Shown here one piece after another: positions 18,752 through 26,884 of a stretch of DNA of 64,000 nt. The position numbers and the translations under genes were made by a program. The notes beneath the pieces were generated by a model, which was given only the letters and a program-made list of their open reading frames with translations, was not told where the DNA came from and ran no database searches. Every line of letters starts with the position of its first letter. Position 1 is the stretch's first letter. The stretch comes from Pseudomonas putida (GTDB taxonomy: Bacteria > Pseudomonadota > Gammaproteobacteria > Pseudomonadales > Pseudomonadaceae), in contig NZ_CP066306.1 in assembly GCF_016406145.1 (NCBI RefSeq), positions 4,526,001-4,590,000 of the forward strand. The letters are read 5' to 3'.

Positions 18752-20000
18752 TGCGATCCAGGCTCAGGTGGTTAAGGAAGTTGGAGAAGCACATCCAGGC
18801 CGACAGCGCATTGAGGTCGCGGAACTGCTCCGGCAGGTACTTGGGCGGTTCCACCAAGCCTTCTTCGACCAGCTGACGCAAGGTGCGCATGTCTTCGAGG
18901 GTAGTCTTGCCGCAGAACAGCAGCGGAATCTGCTCGAGCTTGCCCTTTCTCACGGCCAACTGAATGTAGTTGTAAACCATGATGAAACCCTTGAGGTAGG
19001 ACAGATCCTTGGTAAATGGCAGTCCATCAGGTACCGAGCCGCGGAATACCCGGCTTGCATTGCTGTAGCTCTGCGCCATTTCAAAGCCCTGGGCACGGAA
19101 GAACTCGAATACCTGAAGGAAATCGGCGCCCTCCTCGACCATATGGATGGCGCGCGTGCGGTTGGTGAGCTTGCGCAGACGGCTGGGGTAAGAGGCGAAG
19201 GCGATCACCTCCATGAGAATCGCCAAGCCCTCCTGAGTCACCGTCGATGAAGGCGGGCCCTTGGCCAGGAAGGTGCAGATCGGCTGGTTCAGGCCATTAA
19301 GCGTGGTGCCCACATGCACCAGCCCCTCATGCACTTCCAGCGCGCGCACATCACGGCTGTTGAACATGGCGTCGGCGCGCACCTTGATATAGTCGGCCCC
19401 CGCCGCCGCGTCGGCGACGATCCCGTCGGACTCGAACACCCGGATGGTTTCCTCGGCCTCGCCGAACACCTTGTTCAGGCGACGCTGGAGGATGTCCACG
19501 GCCTCCTTGGCAGTGAGGTTTTTCGGCTCGTCCTTGAGGTCACCACGGCCGTCGATGTTGTTCAGGTAATCGGAAAGCATCAGACCGAGGTCGGCCAGCG
19601 TCGGGTCGCCAGCGTGGAAAGCATCGGACGCCGCGCCATAGAGTTCCTGGGAGATCAGGCCGAAATCCTCGGTGCCGCGTGCCTCGAGCATGCGCACCAC
19701 CATGCGGTACTCCTTGCACATGCGCCGCATGATCTGCCCCACCGGGTTGAACTGCCCCAATTGACGGGTGATATCGCGCTCGATGCTCTGGAACTCGGCC
19801 TTGACCGCACTAGAGTCGAACGATAGCGGCCGCGACTGGTAATAGGCGCGGTCCACTGCAGGCGGCTCTTTGCCCTTGGCCTTCAGAAAGCCCTGGCGGA
19901 TGTTGTCGTCCCACTTGACCGCATCAAGCACACGGATCGGGGTTTGCGCGGTGACGATGCGATCGGACAGTGCGCGTATGGTCTGCTGGTACTCGTCCAC
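18723..20000 (-). CDS. DUF1704 (flavohemoglobin expression-modulating QEGLA motif) putative metallopeptidase
   Basis: A 425-residue protein of the DUF1704 family. Residues 224-229 read HEGLVH, an HEXXXH zinc-type motif, and residues 256-260 read QEGLA, whose glutamate is the likely third ligand. The same arrangement occurs in the vertebrate microtubule-associated tyrosine carboxypeptidases (MATCAP/KIAA0895 family), from established knowledge of that family. No signal peptide is present, so the protein is probably cytoplasmic. It starts with GTG at 20000, preceded by AAGGAG. The overlap with the downstream lipoprotein hydrolase gene suggests an operon. The bacterial substrate is unknown. Confidence 0.88.
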   Translation of the reverse strand: MDEYQQTIRALSDRIVTAQTPIRVLDAVKWDDNIRQGFLKAKGKEPPAVDRAYYQSRPLSFDSSAVKAEFQSIERDITRQLGQFNPVGQIMRRMCKEYRMVVRMLEARGTEDFGLISQELYGAASDAFHAGDPTLADLGLMLSDYLNNIDGRGDLKDEPKNLTAKEAVDILQRRLNKVFGEAEETIRVFESDGIVADAAAGADYIKVRADAMFNSRDVRALEVHEGLVHVGTTLNGLNQPICTFLAKGPPSSTVTQEGLAILMEVIAFASYPSRLRKLTNRTRAIHMVEEGADFLQVFEFFRAQGFEMAQSYSNASRVFRGSVPDGLPFTKDLSYLKGFIMVYNYIQLAVRKGKLEQIPLLFCGKTTLEDMRTLRQLVEEGLVEPPKYLPEQFRDLNALSAWMCFSNFLNHLSLDRIEADYANIL

Positions 20001-20054
20001 CGGGGAACTCCTTTCTAGAACAAGGCACCTGTACTGGCCCCATCGCCGGCACGG

Positions 20055-20603
20055 TCATTTGCCGCTGCGCTGGAAGCGCGCCACCTCGACGAACAGGTCG
20101 GAGTTGGCCGGGTCATCCAGATAGGCCAGCACCCGCGCCGACGGGCTGTCGATCAACACGCCCTCGCCATTGTCCTCCGGCACCTCGGTACTACGCCCGC
20201 TCAGCTCTTTTTTCTCGACCGCCTGCTGCACCTGTTCCACATCAAGGTTGTAGATCACCAGTTCCTTGCCATCGACGATATCGAAACCGCCAATCAGGAA
20301 ATGGCCGCCCAGGCGCTTGGGTACACCGGCGGAGAGGTACCAGCGGTTGCCATGGCGTGACACGGTGAATACGTACTCTTCGGGTTTCTTGCCCTTGGCC
20401 GTGGCCACGGCCTTGTAGGCATCGGCGCCACTGCGGCTGATGGCCAGCTTCAGTGGCTCGCCCCAGGCGTCCTTGCTGCTCCACTTGCCGAGCAGGGCCT
20501 TGGGCGCCGCCTGATTGCTCGGCAGCGGCTCATGGAAGGTCACCAGACAACCGCCCAGCAGGAGGAATGACAACGTCAACAACACCACACGCCAGGCTTT
20601 CAT
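20055..20603 (-). CDS. Hypothetical lipoprotein
   Basis: A 182-residue lipoprotein with the signal MKAWRVVLLTLSFLLLGGC (cysteine 19). The mature domain contains LLGKWSSKDAWGEPLKLAIS, a lipocalin- or META-like beginning, then YVFTVSRHGNRWYLSAGVP and VLAYLDDPANSDLFVEVARF. I recognise no named family with confidence. AAGGAG sits 6 bases before the ATG at 20603; the longer frame upstream overlaps the TetR gene and has no support. It lies between the TetR gene and the DUF1704 gene on the same strand, 29 and 54 bases from them. Confidence 0.75.
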   Translation of the reverse strand: MKAWRVVLLTLSFLLLGGCLVTFHEPLPSNQAAPKALLGKWSSKDAWGEPLKLAISRSGADAYKAVATAKGKKPEEYVFTVSRHGNRWYLSAGVPKRLGGHFLIGGFDIVDGKELVIYNLDVEQVQQAVEKKELSGRSTEVPEDNGEGVLIDSPSARVLAYLDDPANSDLFVEVARFQRSGK

Positions 20604-20632
20604 CAAGTTCTCCTTGAAAGTTCGTTCTAGGC

Positions 20633-21349
20633 TCAGGCCGATGCCAGCACCAGGTGCAGGTAACGGGTAAGCATAGCGAGCATCTGCCCATCGGCTTGCG
20701 CATCGGCATCCTTGAGCAGGCCCTGATATTCCATCTGCTCGATAATCGCCGTCAACATCTGGGCGTCCTGTTCCGGTTGCTGCGAACCGACCACATGCAA
20801 CAGCTGGCGCGTGCCATGCAGCAGAATCTGCTCGTGGGCGCACACCAACTCGGCCAGGCGCGGGCACAGCAGAGCCTCCTGGCGGAAGGCCTGCTCGGCC
20901 ATCAGGAAGTCGCGGCGGTTGGCCAACTGACGGGAAACGTAGTCGGCAGTCATCTGCGCCACTTCGTCAGCCAGACGCGCCCTTGATTGCGCACTGCCAT
21001 CACCCTGGGCAAGTAGCTGGCGCAGCACCACTTCGGTATTGGCCCACAGCTTGGCCATGTAGGCGGCACTGCGTTCGACGTACTGGGCGAAGGTATCGGT
21101 GAGCAGGTCCTCGATATCCTTGAAGTAGTAGGTCGTGGCCGACAGCGGCACACCGGCCTCGGCGGCGACCGCACGGTGGCGCACACCACGCACACCATCA
21201 CGCACGACAATGCGCATGGCGGCGTCGAGGATCAGCTGGCGGCGCTGTTCGCTGCCTTGGCGAGCGGTCTTGCGACCCTGGTATTGCACGCTTTCGGCGA
21301 CGGCGGTGGCAATGCCGGCGGCGCCTTGCTGGGCCATTGCGGGGGTCAC
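20633..21349 (-). CDS. TetR/AcrR-family transcriptional regulator
   Basis: A 238-residue TetR-family regulator. The helix-turn-helix domain is at about residues 35-80 (RRQLILDAAMRIVVRDGVRG, AAEAGVPLSATTYYFKDIED). The C-terminal domain is of the type seen in regulators close to Pseudomonas PhaD/PsrA-like proteins, but I cannot assign it. The GTG at 21349 has GAGG 7 bases upstream; an ATG four codons later (21337) is the alternative. It is first in a run of four minus-strand genes (regulator, lipoprotein, DUF1704, hydrolase) that it may control. Confidence 0.85.
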   Translation of the reverse strand: MTPAMAQQGAAGIATAVAESVQYQGRKTARQGSEQRRQLILDAAMRIVVRDGVRGVRHRAVAAEAGVPLSATTYYFKDIEDLLTDTFAQYVERSAAYMAKLWANTEVVLRQLLAQGDGSAQSRARLADEVAQMTADYVSRQLANRRDFLMAEQAFRQEALLCPRLAELVCAHEQILLHGTRQLLHVVGSQQPEQDAQMLTAIIEQMEYQGLLKDADAQADGQMLAMLTRYLHLVLASA

Positions 21350-21383
21350 GGGTGTACCTCATTGATCTTGGGGTGACTGCACC

Positions 21384-21415
21384 GGCCTTATCGCCGGCAT
21401 GCCGGCGATAAGGCC
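21384..21415. repeat. 32-bp perfect palindrome
   Basis: The half-site GGCCTTATCGCCGGCA (21384-21399) is followed directly by its exact reverse complement (21400-21415). It lies between the lysS terminator (21445-21469) and the TetR start codon at 21349. It could form a cruciform or RNA hairpin, or act as a binding site. It resembles GC-rich intergenic elements of P. putida that contain ATCGCCGGC. Confidence 0.75.
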
Positions 21416-21444
21416 CTGACAAACAACATAAGGCTTCAGGCAAG

Positions 21445-21469
21445 AAAAAGCCGCCCCGAAAGGCGGCTT
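21445..21469 (-). terminator. Rho-independent terminator of lysS
   Basis: AAGCCGCC (21448-21455) and GGCGGCTT (21462-21469) form an 8-bp stem; read in the lysS direction it is followed by a run of five T. It lies 12 bases after the lysS stop codon. Confidence 0.85.
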
Positions 21470-21480
21470 GTTCAATTCAC

Positions 21481-22983
21481 TCAAGCCTGTGGGCGCATGT
21501 GCGGGAACAGGATCACGTCGCGAATCGACGGCGAGTTGGTCAGCAGCATCACCAGGCGGTCGATGCCGATGCCTTCACCAGCAGTCGGTGGCATGCCGTA
21601 CTCCAGGGCGCGAACGAAGTCGGCATCGTAGTGCATGGCTTCGTCGTCACCGGCGTCCTTCTCGGCCACCTGGGCCAGGAAGCGCTCTGCCTGGTCTTCG
21701 GCGTCGTTGAGCTCGGAGTAGGCGTTGGCGATCTCGCGGCCACCGATGAACAGCTCGAAGCGGTCGGTCACGGCCGGGTTGTCGTCGTTACGGCGGGCCA
21801 ACGGCGAAACTTCGAACGGGTATTCGGTAATGAAGTGCGGCTGCTCCAGCTTGTGCTCGACCAGCTCTTCGAAAATCATCACCTGCAGTTTGCCCAGGCC
21901 TTCATGGCCCAACACCTTGGCACCGGCTTTCTTGGCGATGTCGCGGGCGCGGTCAACGTCCTGCAGGTCGGCTGCGGTCAGCTCCGGGTTGTACTTGAGG
22001 ATCGAGTCGAACACCGACAAGCGCACGAACGGCTCACCGAAGTGGAACACCTTGTCGCCATACGGTACATCGGTGCTGCCCAGGACCAGCTGGGCAAGCT
22101 CACGGAACAGTTCCTCGGTGAGGTCCATGTTGTCGCGGTAGTCAGCGTAGGCCTGGTAGAACTCGAGCATGGTGAACTCGGGGTTGTGCCGGGTCGAAAC
22201 GCCTTCGTTACGGAAGTTGCGGTTGATCTCGAACACTTTCTCGAAACCACCGACCACCAGGCGCTTGAGGTACAGCTCCGGCGCGATACGCAGGAACATG
22301 GCCATGTCCAAGGCGTTGTGGTGGGTCTCGAACGGTTTGGCCGCGGCACCGCCAGGAATGGTCTGCAGCATCGGCGTTTCGACTTCGAGGAAGTCGCGGT
22401 CGATGAGGAACTTGCGGATATGCGAGATCACCTGCGAACGCACGCGGAAGGTGTGGCGGGTTTCTTCGTTGACCATCAGGTCGACATAACGCTGGCGGTA
22501 GCGCTGCTCGGTATCGGTCAGGCCGTGGTGCTTGTCCGGCAGCGGGCGCAGCGACTTGGTCAGCAGGCGTACGTTGGTCATTTCGACGTACAGGTCGCCC
22601 TTGCCGGAACGGGCCAGGGTGCCTTCGGCGGCGATGATGTCGCCCAGGTCCCAGGTCTTGACCGCGGCCAGGGTTTCTTCCGGCAGGGTCTTGCGGTTGA
22701 CGTAGACCTGGATGCGCCCGGTCATGTCCTGGATCACCATGAACGAGCCACGGTTGAGCATGATGCGACCGGCTACCTTGACCGGGATCGCTGCAGCTTC
22801 CAGCTCTTCCTTGGTCTTGTCGACGTATTGCTTCTGCAGGTCGTTGCAGTAGCTGTCGCGGCGGAAGTCGTTGGGGAAGGCCTGACCCTTCTCGCGCTCA
22901 GCGGCAAGCTTTTCCTTGCGCAGGGCGATCAGGGTGTTTTCTTCCTGTTGCAGGTCTTGCGATTCGGTCTTGAGGTCGCTCAT
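21481..22983 (-). CDS. lysS: Lysyl-tRNA synthetase (class II)
   Basis: A 500-residue class II LysRS that charges tRNA-Lys. It has the N-terminal OB-fold anticodon-binding domain (about residues 60-160, [20 protein letters not shown]), motif 1 region ([20 protein letters not shown]), motif 2 ([20 protein letters not shown]) and motif 3 ([20 protein letters not shown]). Length matches the family. It lies 89 bases downstream of prfB on the same strand, the conserved prfB-lysS order of gamma-proteobacteria, and ends in a clear terminator. Confidence 0.98.
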   Translation of the reverse strand: MSDLKTESQDLQQEENTLIALRKEKLAAEREKGQAFPNDFRRDSYCNDLQKQYVDKTKEELEAAAIPVKVAGRIMLNRGSFMVIQDMTGRIQVYVNRKTLPEETLAAVKTWDLGDIIAAEGTLARSGKGDLYVEMTNVRLLTKSLRPLPDKHHGLTDTEQRYRQRYVDLMVNEETRHTFRVRSQVISHIRKFLIDRDFLEVETPMLQTIPGGAAAKPFETHHNALDMAMFLRIAPELYLKRLVVGGFEKVFEINRNFRNEGVSTRHNPEFTMLEFYQAYADYRDNMDLTEELFRELAQLVLGSTDVPYGDKVFHFGEPFVRLSVFDSILKYNPELTAADLQDVDRARDIAKKAGAKVLGHEGLGKLQVMIFEELVEHKLEQPHFITEYPFEVSPLARRNDDNPAVTDRFELFIGGREIANAYSELNDAEDQAERFLAQVAEKDAGDDEAMHYDADFVRALEYGMPPTAGEGIGIDRLVMLLTNSPSIRDVILFPHMRPQA

Positions 22984-23072
22984 GTCGTCATTCTTTCCAT
23001 CAGGTATTCGTTGCCCTTTTCGGGCAGGGCACGCGATGCCGGCGTGCGGGCATCGCGGCGGTGGTGTGCGGC

Positions 23073-24168
23073 TTACAGCCCCTGCTTGAGGCTCGCTTCC
23101 AGATACTGGTCGATGTCGCCATCCAGCACCTTGTTGCAGTCGCTGCGCTCGACGCCGGTACGCAGGTCCTTGATACGCGAGTCATCCAGCACGTAGGAGC
23201 GGATCTGGTGGCCCCAGCCGATGTCCGACTTGCTGTCTTCCAGCGCCTGGGAGGCGGCGTTGCGTTTTTGCATCTCCAGCTCGTACAACTTGGCCCGCAG
23301 CATTTTCATGGCGGTGTCCTTGTTGGCATGCTGGGAGCGTTCGTTCTGGCACGCCACCACGGTGTTGGTCGGCACGTGGGTGATACGTACCGCCGAGTCG
23401 GTGGTGTTCACGTGCTGGCCACCGGCACCGGAGGAACGGTAAGTGTCGATGCGCAGGTCGGACGGGTTGATGTCGATCTCGACCTTGTCGTCGATCTCGG
23501 GCGACACGAACACCGCCGAGAACGAGGTGTGGCGACGGGCACCGGAGTCGAACGGGCTCTTGCGTACCAGGCGGTGCACACCGATTTCGGTGCGCAGCCA
23601 GCCGAAGGCGTATTCGCCCTTGATGTGCACGGTGGCGCCCTTGATGCCGGCGACTTCACCTTCGGAAAGCTCGATGATGGTAGCGTCGAAACCGCGCTTG
23701 TCGGCCCAGCGCAGGTACATGCGCAGCAGGATGTTGGCCCAGTCCTGCGCTTCGGTACCGCCGGAGCCGGCCTGGATGTCCAGGTAGGCATTGTTCATGT
23801 CCATCTCGCCGCTGAACATGCGACGGAACTCAAGCTGGGCCAGTTTTTCTTCCAGGCCTTGCAGCTCGGTCACGACGTCGCTCACGGCGCTTTCGTCATT
23901 TTCCTCGACGGCCATGTCGAGCAGATCCTGGCAATCGGCCAGGCCGCCGGACATCTTGTCCAGGGTCTCGACGACCTGCGCCAGCATGGCACGCTCGCGG
24001 CCCAGGGCCTGGGCGTACTCGGGCTTGTTCCAGACGGCCGGGTCTTCCAGCTCGCGGTTGACTTCGATCAGGCGATCAGCTTTTTGATCGTAGTCAAAGA
24101 TACCCCCGAATGGACTGGGAACGCTCGGTGAGGTCCTTGATGGTGTTCAGGATCGGTTGGATTTCCAT
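23073..24168 (-). CDS. prfB: Peptide chain release factor 2, with programmed +1 frameshift
   Basis: RF2 recognises UAA and UGA stops and releases the peptide. The gene is read in two frames. A 24-codon first frame starts at ATG 24168 ([20 protein letters not shown]) and stops at TGA, 24094-24096; the rest continues in the +1 frame to 23073, giving 364 residues. The slip site is GGGGGTATCTTTGAC: an internal Shine-Dalgarno-like run, CTT, then TGA plus C, the classic autoregulatory arrangement. The tRNA-mimic motif SPF ([12 protein letters not shown]) and catalytic GGQ ([15 protein letters not shown]) are intact. A frame beginning at an internal ATG (23987) is not the real start. Confidence 0.97.
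24093..24108 (-). promoter_or_regulatory. prfB programmed +1 frameshift site
   Basis: In the gene's direction the bases read CGGGGGTATCTTTGAC. The G-run acts as an internal Shine-Dalgarno element, CTT is the slippery codon and TGA the in-frame stop recognised by RF2 itself. When RF2 is scarce, ribosomes shift +1 to GAC and complete the protein. This is the well-known E. coli mechanism; here the first base is C rather than A. Confidence 0.95.
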
Positions 24169-24378
24169 GGCGCGCGGCTCTCGTACGAATTCGGTGAAAA
24201 GCCCGCGAGTATAACCCATACAGACAAGCACGGTAGCCCGTTGAGCAGCCCGCACAGCGCCGGATCACGACCGCGCGTGATTTCCTGGTAATTCTGCCAG
24301 TAGCCCCCAGGCGTCGAGCAACGCAAGACTTGCCATCAGGCATGCGGATACTCCGCCGCCTCAATGGGAGCAATGAAA

Positions 24379-24774
24379 ATGAGTGATCACTTTGACCGCG
24401 CATTGAAAATTCTGGAAGGTTTCGAAATTCTTCCTCCTGAATTCACGAACGCCGTGAACGACACGCTAGAGTTCGACCCAGCGCCCGCCCGAAACCCTGT
24501 AAAAGTGCATTACCCGGGGTTGAAGGAGGAGATTCCCGGACTCGAACGCGTCACCGTCGGGTGTTACGGCGATAATTGGGGAACGGGACGATCACCTGCA
24601 GACCCCCAACGCGAAGAAACCCTTGAAGGTTATGCACCCGGTGCCGTCCTGACAGAGGCCGCCAGCTACAGAATATGGGCGGTCGTCAGGTTCAAGATGG
24701 CAGGCGAAGAAACGGAGCTCATCGTCCGCTCTGCAGATCGCACTTACAAGCTCAAAAGAAAAGAAGCTAAGTAA
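24379..24774 (+). CDS. Orphan hypothetical protein
   Basis: A 131-residue protein starting MSDHFDRALKILEGFEILPP and ending in a basic tail (TYKLKRKEAK). It is acidic in the middle with several prolines and shows no signal peptide or membrane segment; I recognise no domain. GGAG lies 8 bases before the ATG at 24379, favouring it over ATGs at 24364 and 24373. It lies alone on the plus strand between the divergent prfB and the convergent wspR. Its codons look more A/T-rich than those of its neighbours, which may mean recent acquisition, but that is an impression. Confidence 0.65.
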   Translation: MSDHFDRALKILEGFEILPPEFTNAVNDTLEFDPAPARNPVKVHYPGLKEEIPGLERVTVGCYGDNWGTGRSPADPQREETLEGYAPGAVLTEAASYRIWAVVRFKMAGEETELIVRSADRTYKLKRKEAK

Positions 24775-24814
24775 ACTTGACTGGCGGCTACCCCGCCCGT
24801 GCCAGCCAAGAGCC

Positions 24815-25819
24815 TCATGCGATACCCACTGTGTTCCGACCACTGTTCTTGGCCAGGTACAAGCCCTTGTCGGCAGCGGATATAAGCTGCCGGCAATGGC
24901 TGCCGATCGCCGGCGTCTGGGTCGCCAGGCCGATGCTCACGGTCAGTCGCGAATCGTCTTGCGGCGCGGTATGCGGGATATTCAGGCCATGTACGGTCTG
25001 GCGCAGCTTCTCTGCGACCAGCCGCGCACCGCCCGGGGAGGTGTTGGGCAATACCAGCGCGAATTCCTCGCCACCGTAGCGCGCCGGCAGGTCGGTAGGC
25101 CTCGAACAAGAGCCGCGAATGGCCTCTGCAACCTTGCGCAGCGCCTCATCACCCGCCAGGTGCCCGAAGCTGTCGTTGTAGACCTTGAAGTAGTCGACAT
25201 CGATCATCAGCAGCGACAGTTGCTGCTGCTCACGCATGGCCCGGCGCCACTCCAGTTCAAGGTACTCATCGAAATGGCGGCGGTTGGACAGACCCGTGAG
25301 GCCATCGGAGTTCATCAGCCGCTGCAGCATCAGGTTGGTGTCGAGCAGTTGCTGCTGGCTCACGCGCAGCGCCCGGTAGGCCTCGTCACGCTGCAGCAGG
25401 GTCAAGTAAGAGCGGGAGTGGTAGCGGATGCGGGCCACCAGTTCGATGGTGTCCGGCAGCTTGACCAGGTAGTCGTTGGCTCCGGCAGCGAAGGCCGCAC
25501 TCTTGACCAAAGGGTCTTCCTTGGTCGACAGAACGATGATCGGGATGTCCCGGGTAGCCGGATTGTTGCGGTATTCGCGCACCAGGGTAAGGCCGTCGAG
25601 GCCCGGCATGATCAGGTCCTGGAGGATCACCGTGGGTTTGATGCGCATGGCCTGGGCCACGGCCTGATGGGGGTCGGCGCAGAAATGGAAATCGATATTC
25701 TCCTCGTGGGCCAGGCCACGACGCACCGCTTCACCGATCATCGCCTGATCGTCGACCAGCAAGACCATCGCCGAATTTTCATTGGCGGTCGCAAACCCTT
25801 CGATCGGTAGATCAATCAT
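24815..25819 (-). CDS. wspR: Diguanylate cyclase response regulator WspR
   Basis: A 334-residue output protein of the Wsp system, which makes cyclic di-GMP to promote biofilm formation. It has an N-terminal receiver domain with the phospho-acceptor near Asp68 ([12 protein letters not shown]), a helical linker (about 140-170), and a GGDEF-class catalytic domain with GGEEF at 249-253. An RxxD product-inhibition site (RPTD, 240-243) lies five residues before it, so allosteric feedback is probably intact. It is the last gene of the wsp cluster, 51 bases after wspF. Confidence 0.96.
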   Translation of the reverse strand: MIDLPIEGFATANENSAMVLLVDDQAMIGEAVRRGLAHEENIDFHFCADPHQAVAQAMRIKPTVILQDLIMPGLDGLTLVREYRNNPATRDIPIIVLSTKEDPLVKSAAFAAGANDYLVKLPDTIELVARIRYHSRSYLTLLQRDEAYRALRVSQQQLLDTNLMLQRLMNSDGLTGLSNRRHFDEYLELEWRRAMREQQQLSLLMIDVDYFKVYNDSFGHLAGDEALRKVAEAIRGSCSRPTDLPARYGGEEFALVLPNTSPGGARLVAEKLRQTVHGLNIPHTAPQDDSRLTVSIGLATQTPAIGSHCRQLISAADKGLYLAKNSGRNTVGIA

Positions 25820-25870
25820 CCCTATTCACCTGATCACGGCCGCAGAGGCGGTGTGATTCAATACATATCG

Positions 25871-26884
25871 TCATTGTGCAAAGATTTCCATCAGGCGCCC
25901 GGCGATTCGCTCCAGCGGACGGATTTCCACCGCTGCATCGATTGCCGCGGCGGCTTTGGGCATTCCGTAGACTGCGCTGCTGGACTGGTCCTGAGCAATG
26001 GTCAGGAAGCCTTGCTGGCGCATCAGTTTCAGACCTTGGGCACCATCGCGGCCCATGCCTGTAAGCAACACACCCACCGCCTGCCCGCGCCAATAGCGCG
26101 CCACACTCTCGAAGAACACATCGATCGAGGGGCGGTAGATTTCGTTGATAGGTTCGGCAGTGTAGGCCAACTGGCCGTTATGCAGCAGGCGTATATGGTG
26201 ATTGGTGCCCGCCAACAGGACCTGCCCGGGCTGCGGCGGCTCCCCTTCACGGGCCAGGCGCACCGGCATGCCACAGGCACTGCCGAGCCACTCGGCCATG
26301 CCTGCAGCAAACACTTGGTCAACATGCTGGACCAGCACTATGGATGCCGGGAACGCCTTGGGCAGCCCCTTTAGGAGCACCTCGAGGGCCGCAGGCCCCC
26401 CGGCCGAAGAGCCGATCGCCACCAAGCCGCGGCGCTGGGCGGCATCGCGTAACGGCGCGGCGACCGTTTTGGTCGCGCTGGGCCGCTGTTGGCCGATCAA
26501 CCAGCTGATGTTGAGGATCTTGCGTAGCAACGGAGCAGCCGCCTCCCGCGCATCACCCGCGCCGAGCGCCGGGGTGTCGACCACATCCAGGGCCCCATGG
26601 CCCATGGCCTCGAACACGCGATGCACGTTCTGCTTGCGGTCGACGGTAACGATGACGATGGCACACGGCGTCTCGGCCATGATCCGCCGGGTCGCCTCCA
26701 CACCATCCATCACCGGCATGATGAGGTCCATGAGAATCAGGTCAGGCGTTGCCTGGGCACACTGGCGCACGGCCTCGGCGCCATTGCTGGCCACCCAGAT
26801 CACCTCATGCGCAGGCTCCAGGGCCAGGGCCCGGCGCAACGCTTCTACCGCCATGGGCATATCGTTGACGATGGCGATCTTCAT
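25871..26884 (-). CDS. wspF: CheB-like methylesterase WspF
   Basis: A 337-residue chemoreceptor methylesterase with an N-terminal receiver domain (phospho-acceptor Asp53 in LILMDLIMPVMDG) and a C-terminal CheB catalytic domain: the serine in GSSAGGPAALE, a histidine in QHVDQVFAAGM and an aspartate in LLTGMGRDGAQG. It removes methyl groups from WspA and so damps the pathway; loss of WspF in other pseudomonads gives wrinkled, c-di-GMP-high colonies. The frame looks intact. Its ATG overlaps the wspE stop by four bases. Confidence 0.95.
   Translation of the reverse strand: MKIAIVNDMPMAVEALRRALALEPAHEVIWVASNGAEAVRQCAQATPDLILMDLIMPVMDGVEATRRIMAETPCAIVIVTVDRKQNVHRVFEAMGHGALDVVDTPALGAGDAREAAAPLLRKILNISWLIGQQRPSATKTVAAPLRDAAQRRGLVAIGSSAGGPAALEVLLKGLPKAFPASIVLVQHVDQVFAAGMAEWLGSACGMPVRLAREGEPPQPGQVLLAGTNHHIRLLHNGQLAYTAEPINEIYRPSIDVFFESVARYWRGQAVGVLLTGMGRDGAQGLKLMRQQGFLTIAQDQSSSAVYGMPKAAAAIDAAVEIRPLERIAGRLMEIFAQ

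Noticed and set aside
21499..23196. A 565-codon plus-strand frame opposite lysS
   Set aside because: It mirrors the lysS codons, is rich in histidine, glutamine, valine and glycine in the pattern of an antisense shadow, and has no domain resemblance.
23073..23987. prfB as a 304-residue protein starting at an internal ATG
   Set aside because: The first frame with the canonical RF2 N-terminus and the frameshift signal lies directly upstream, so the internal ATG is not the start.
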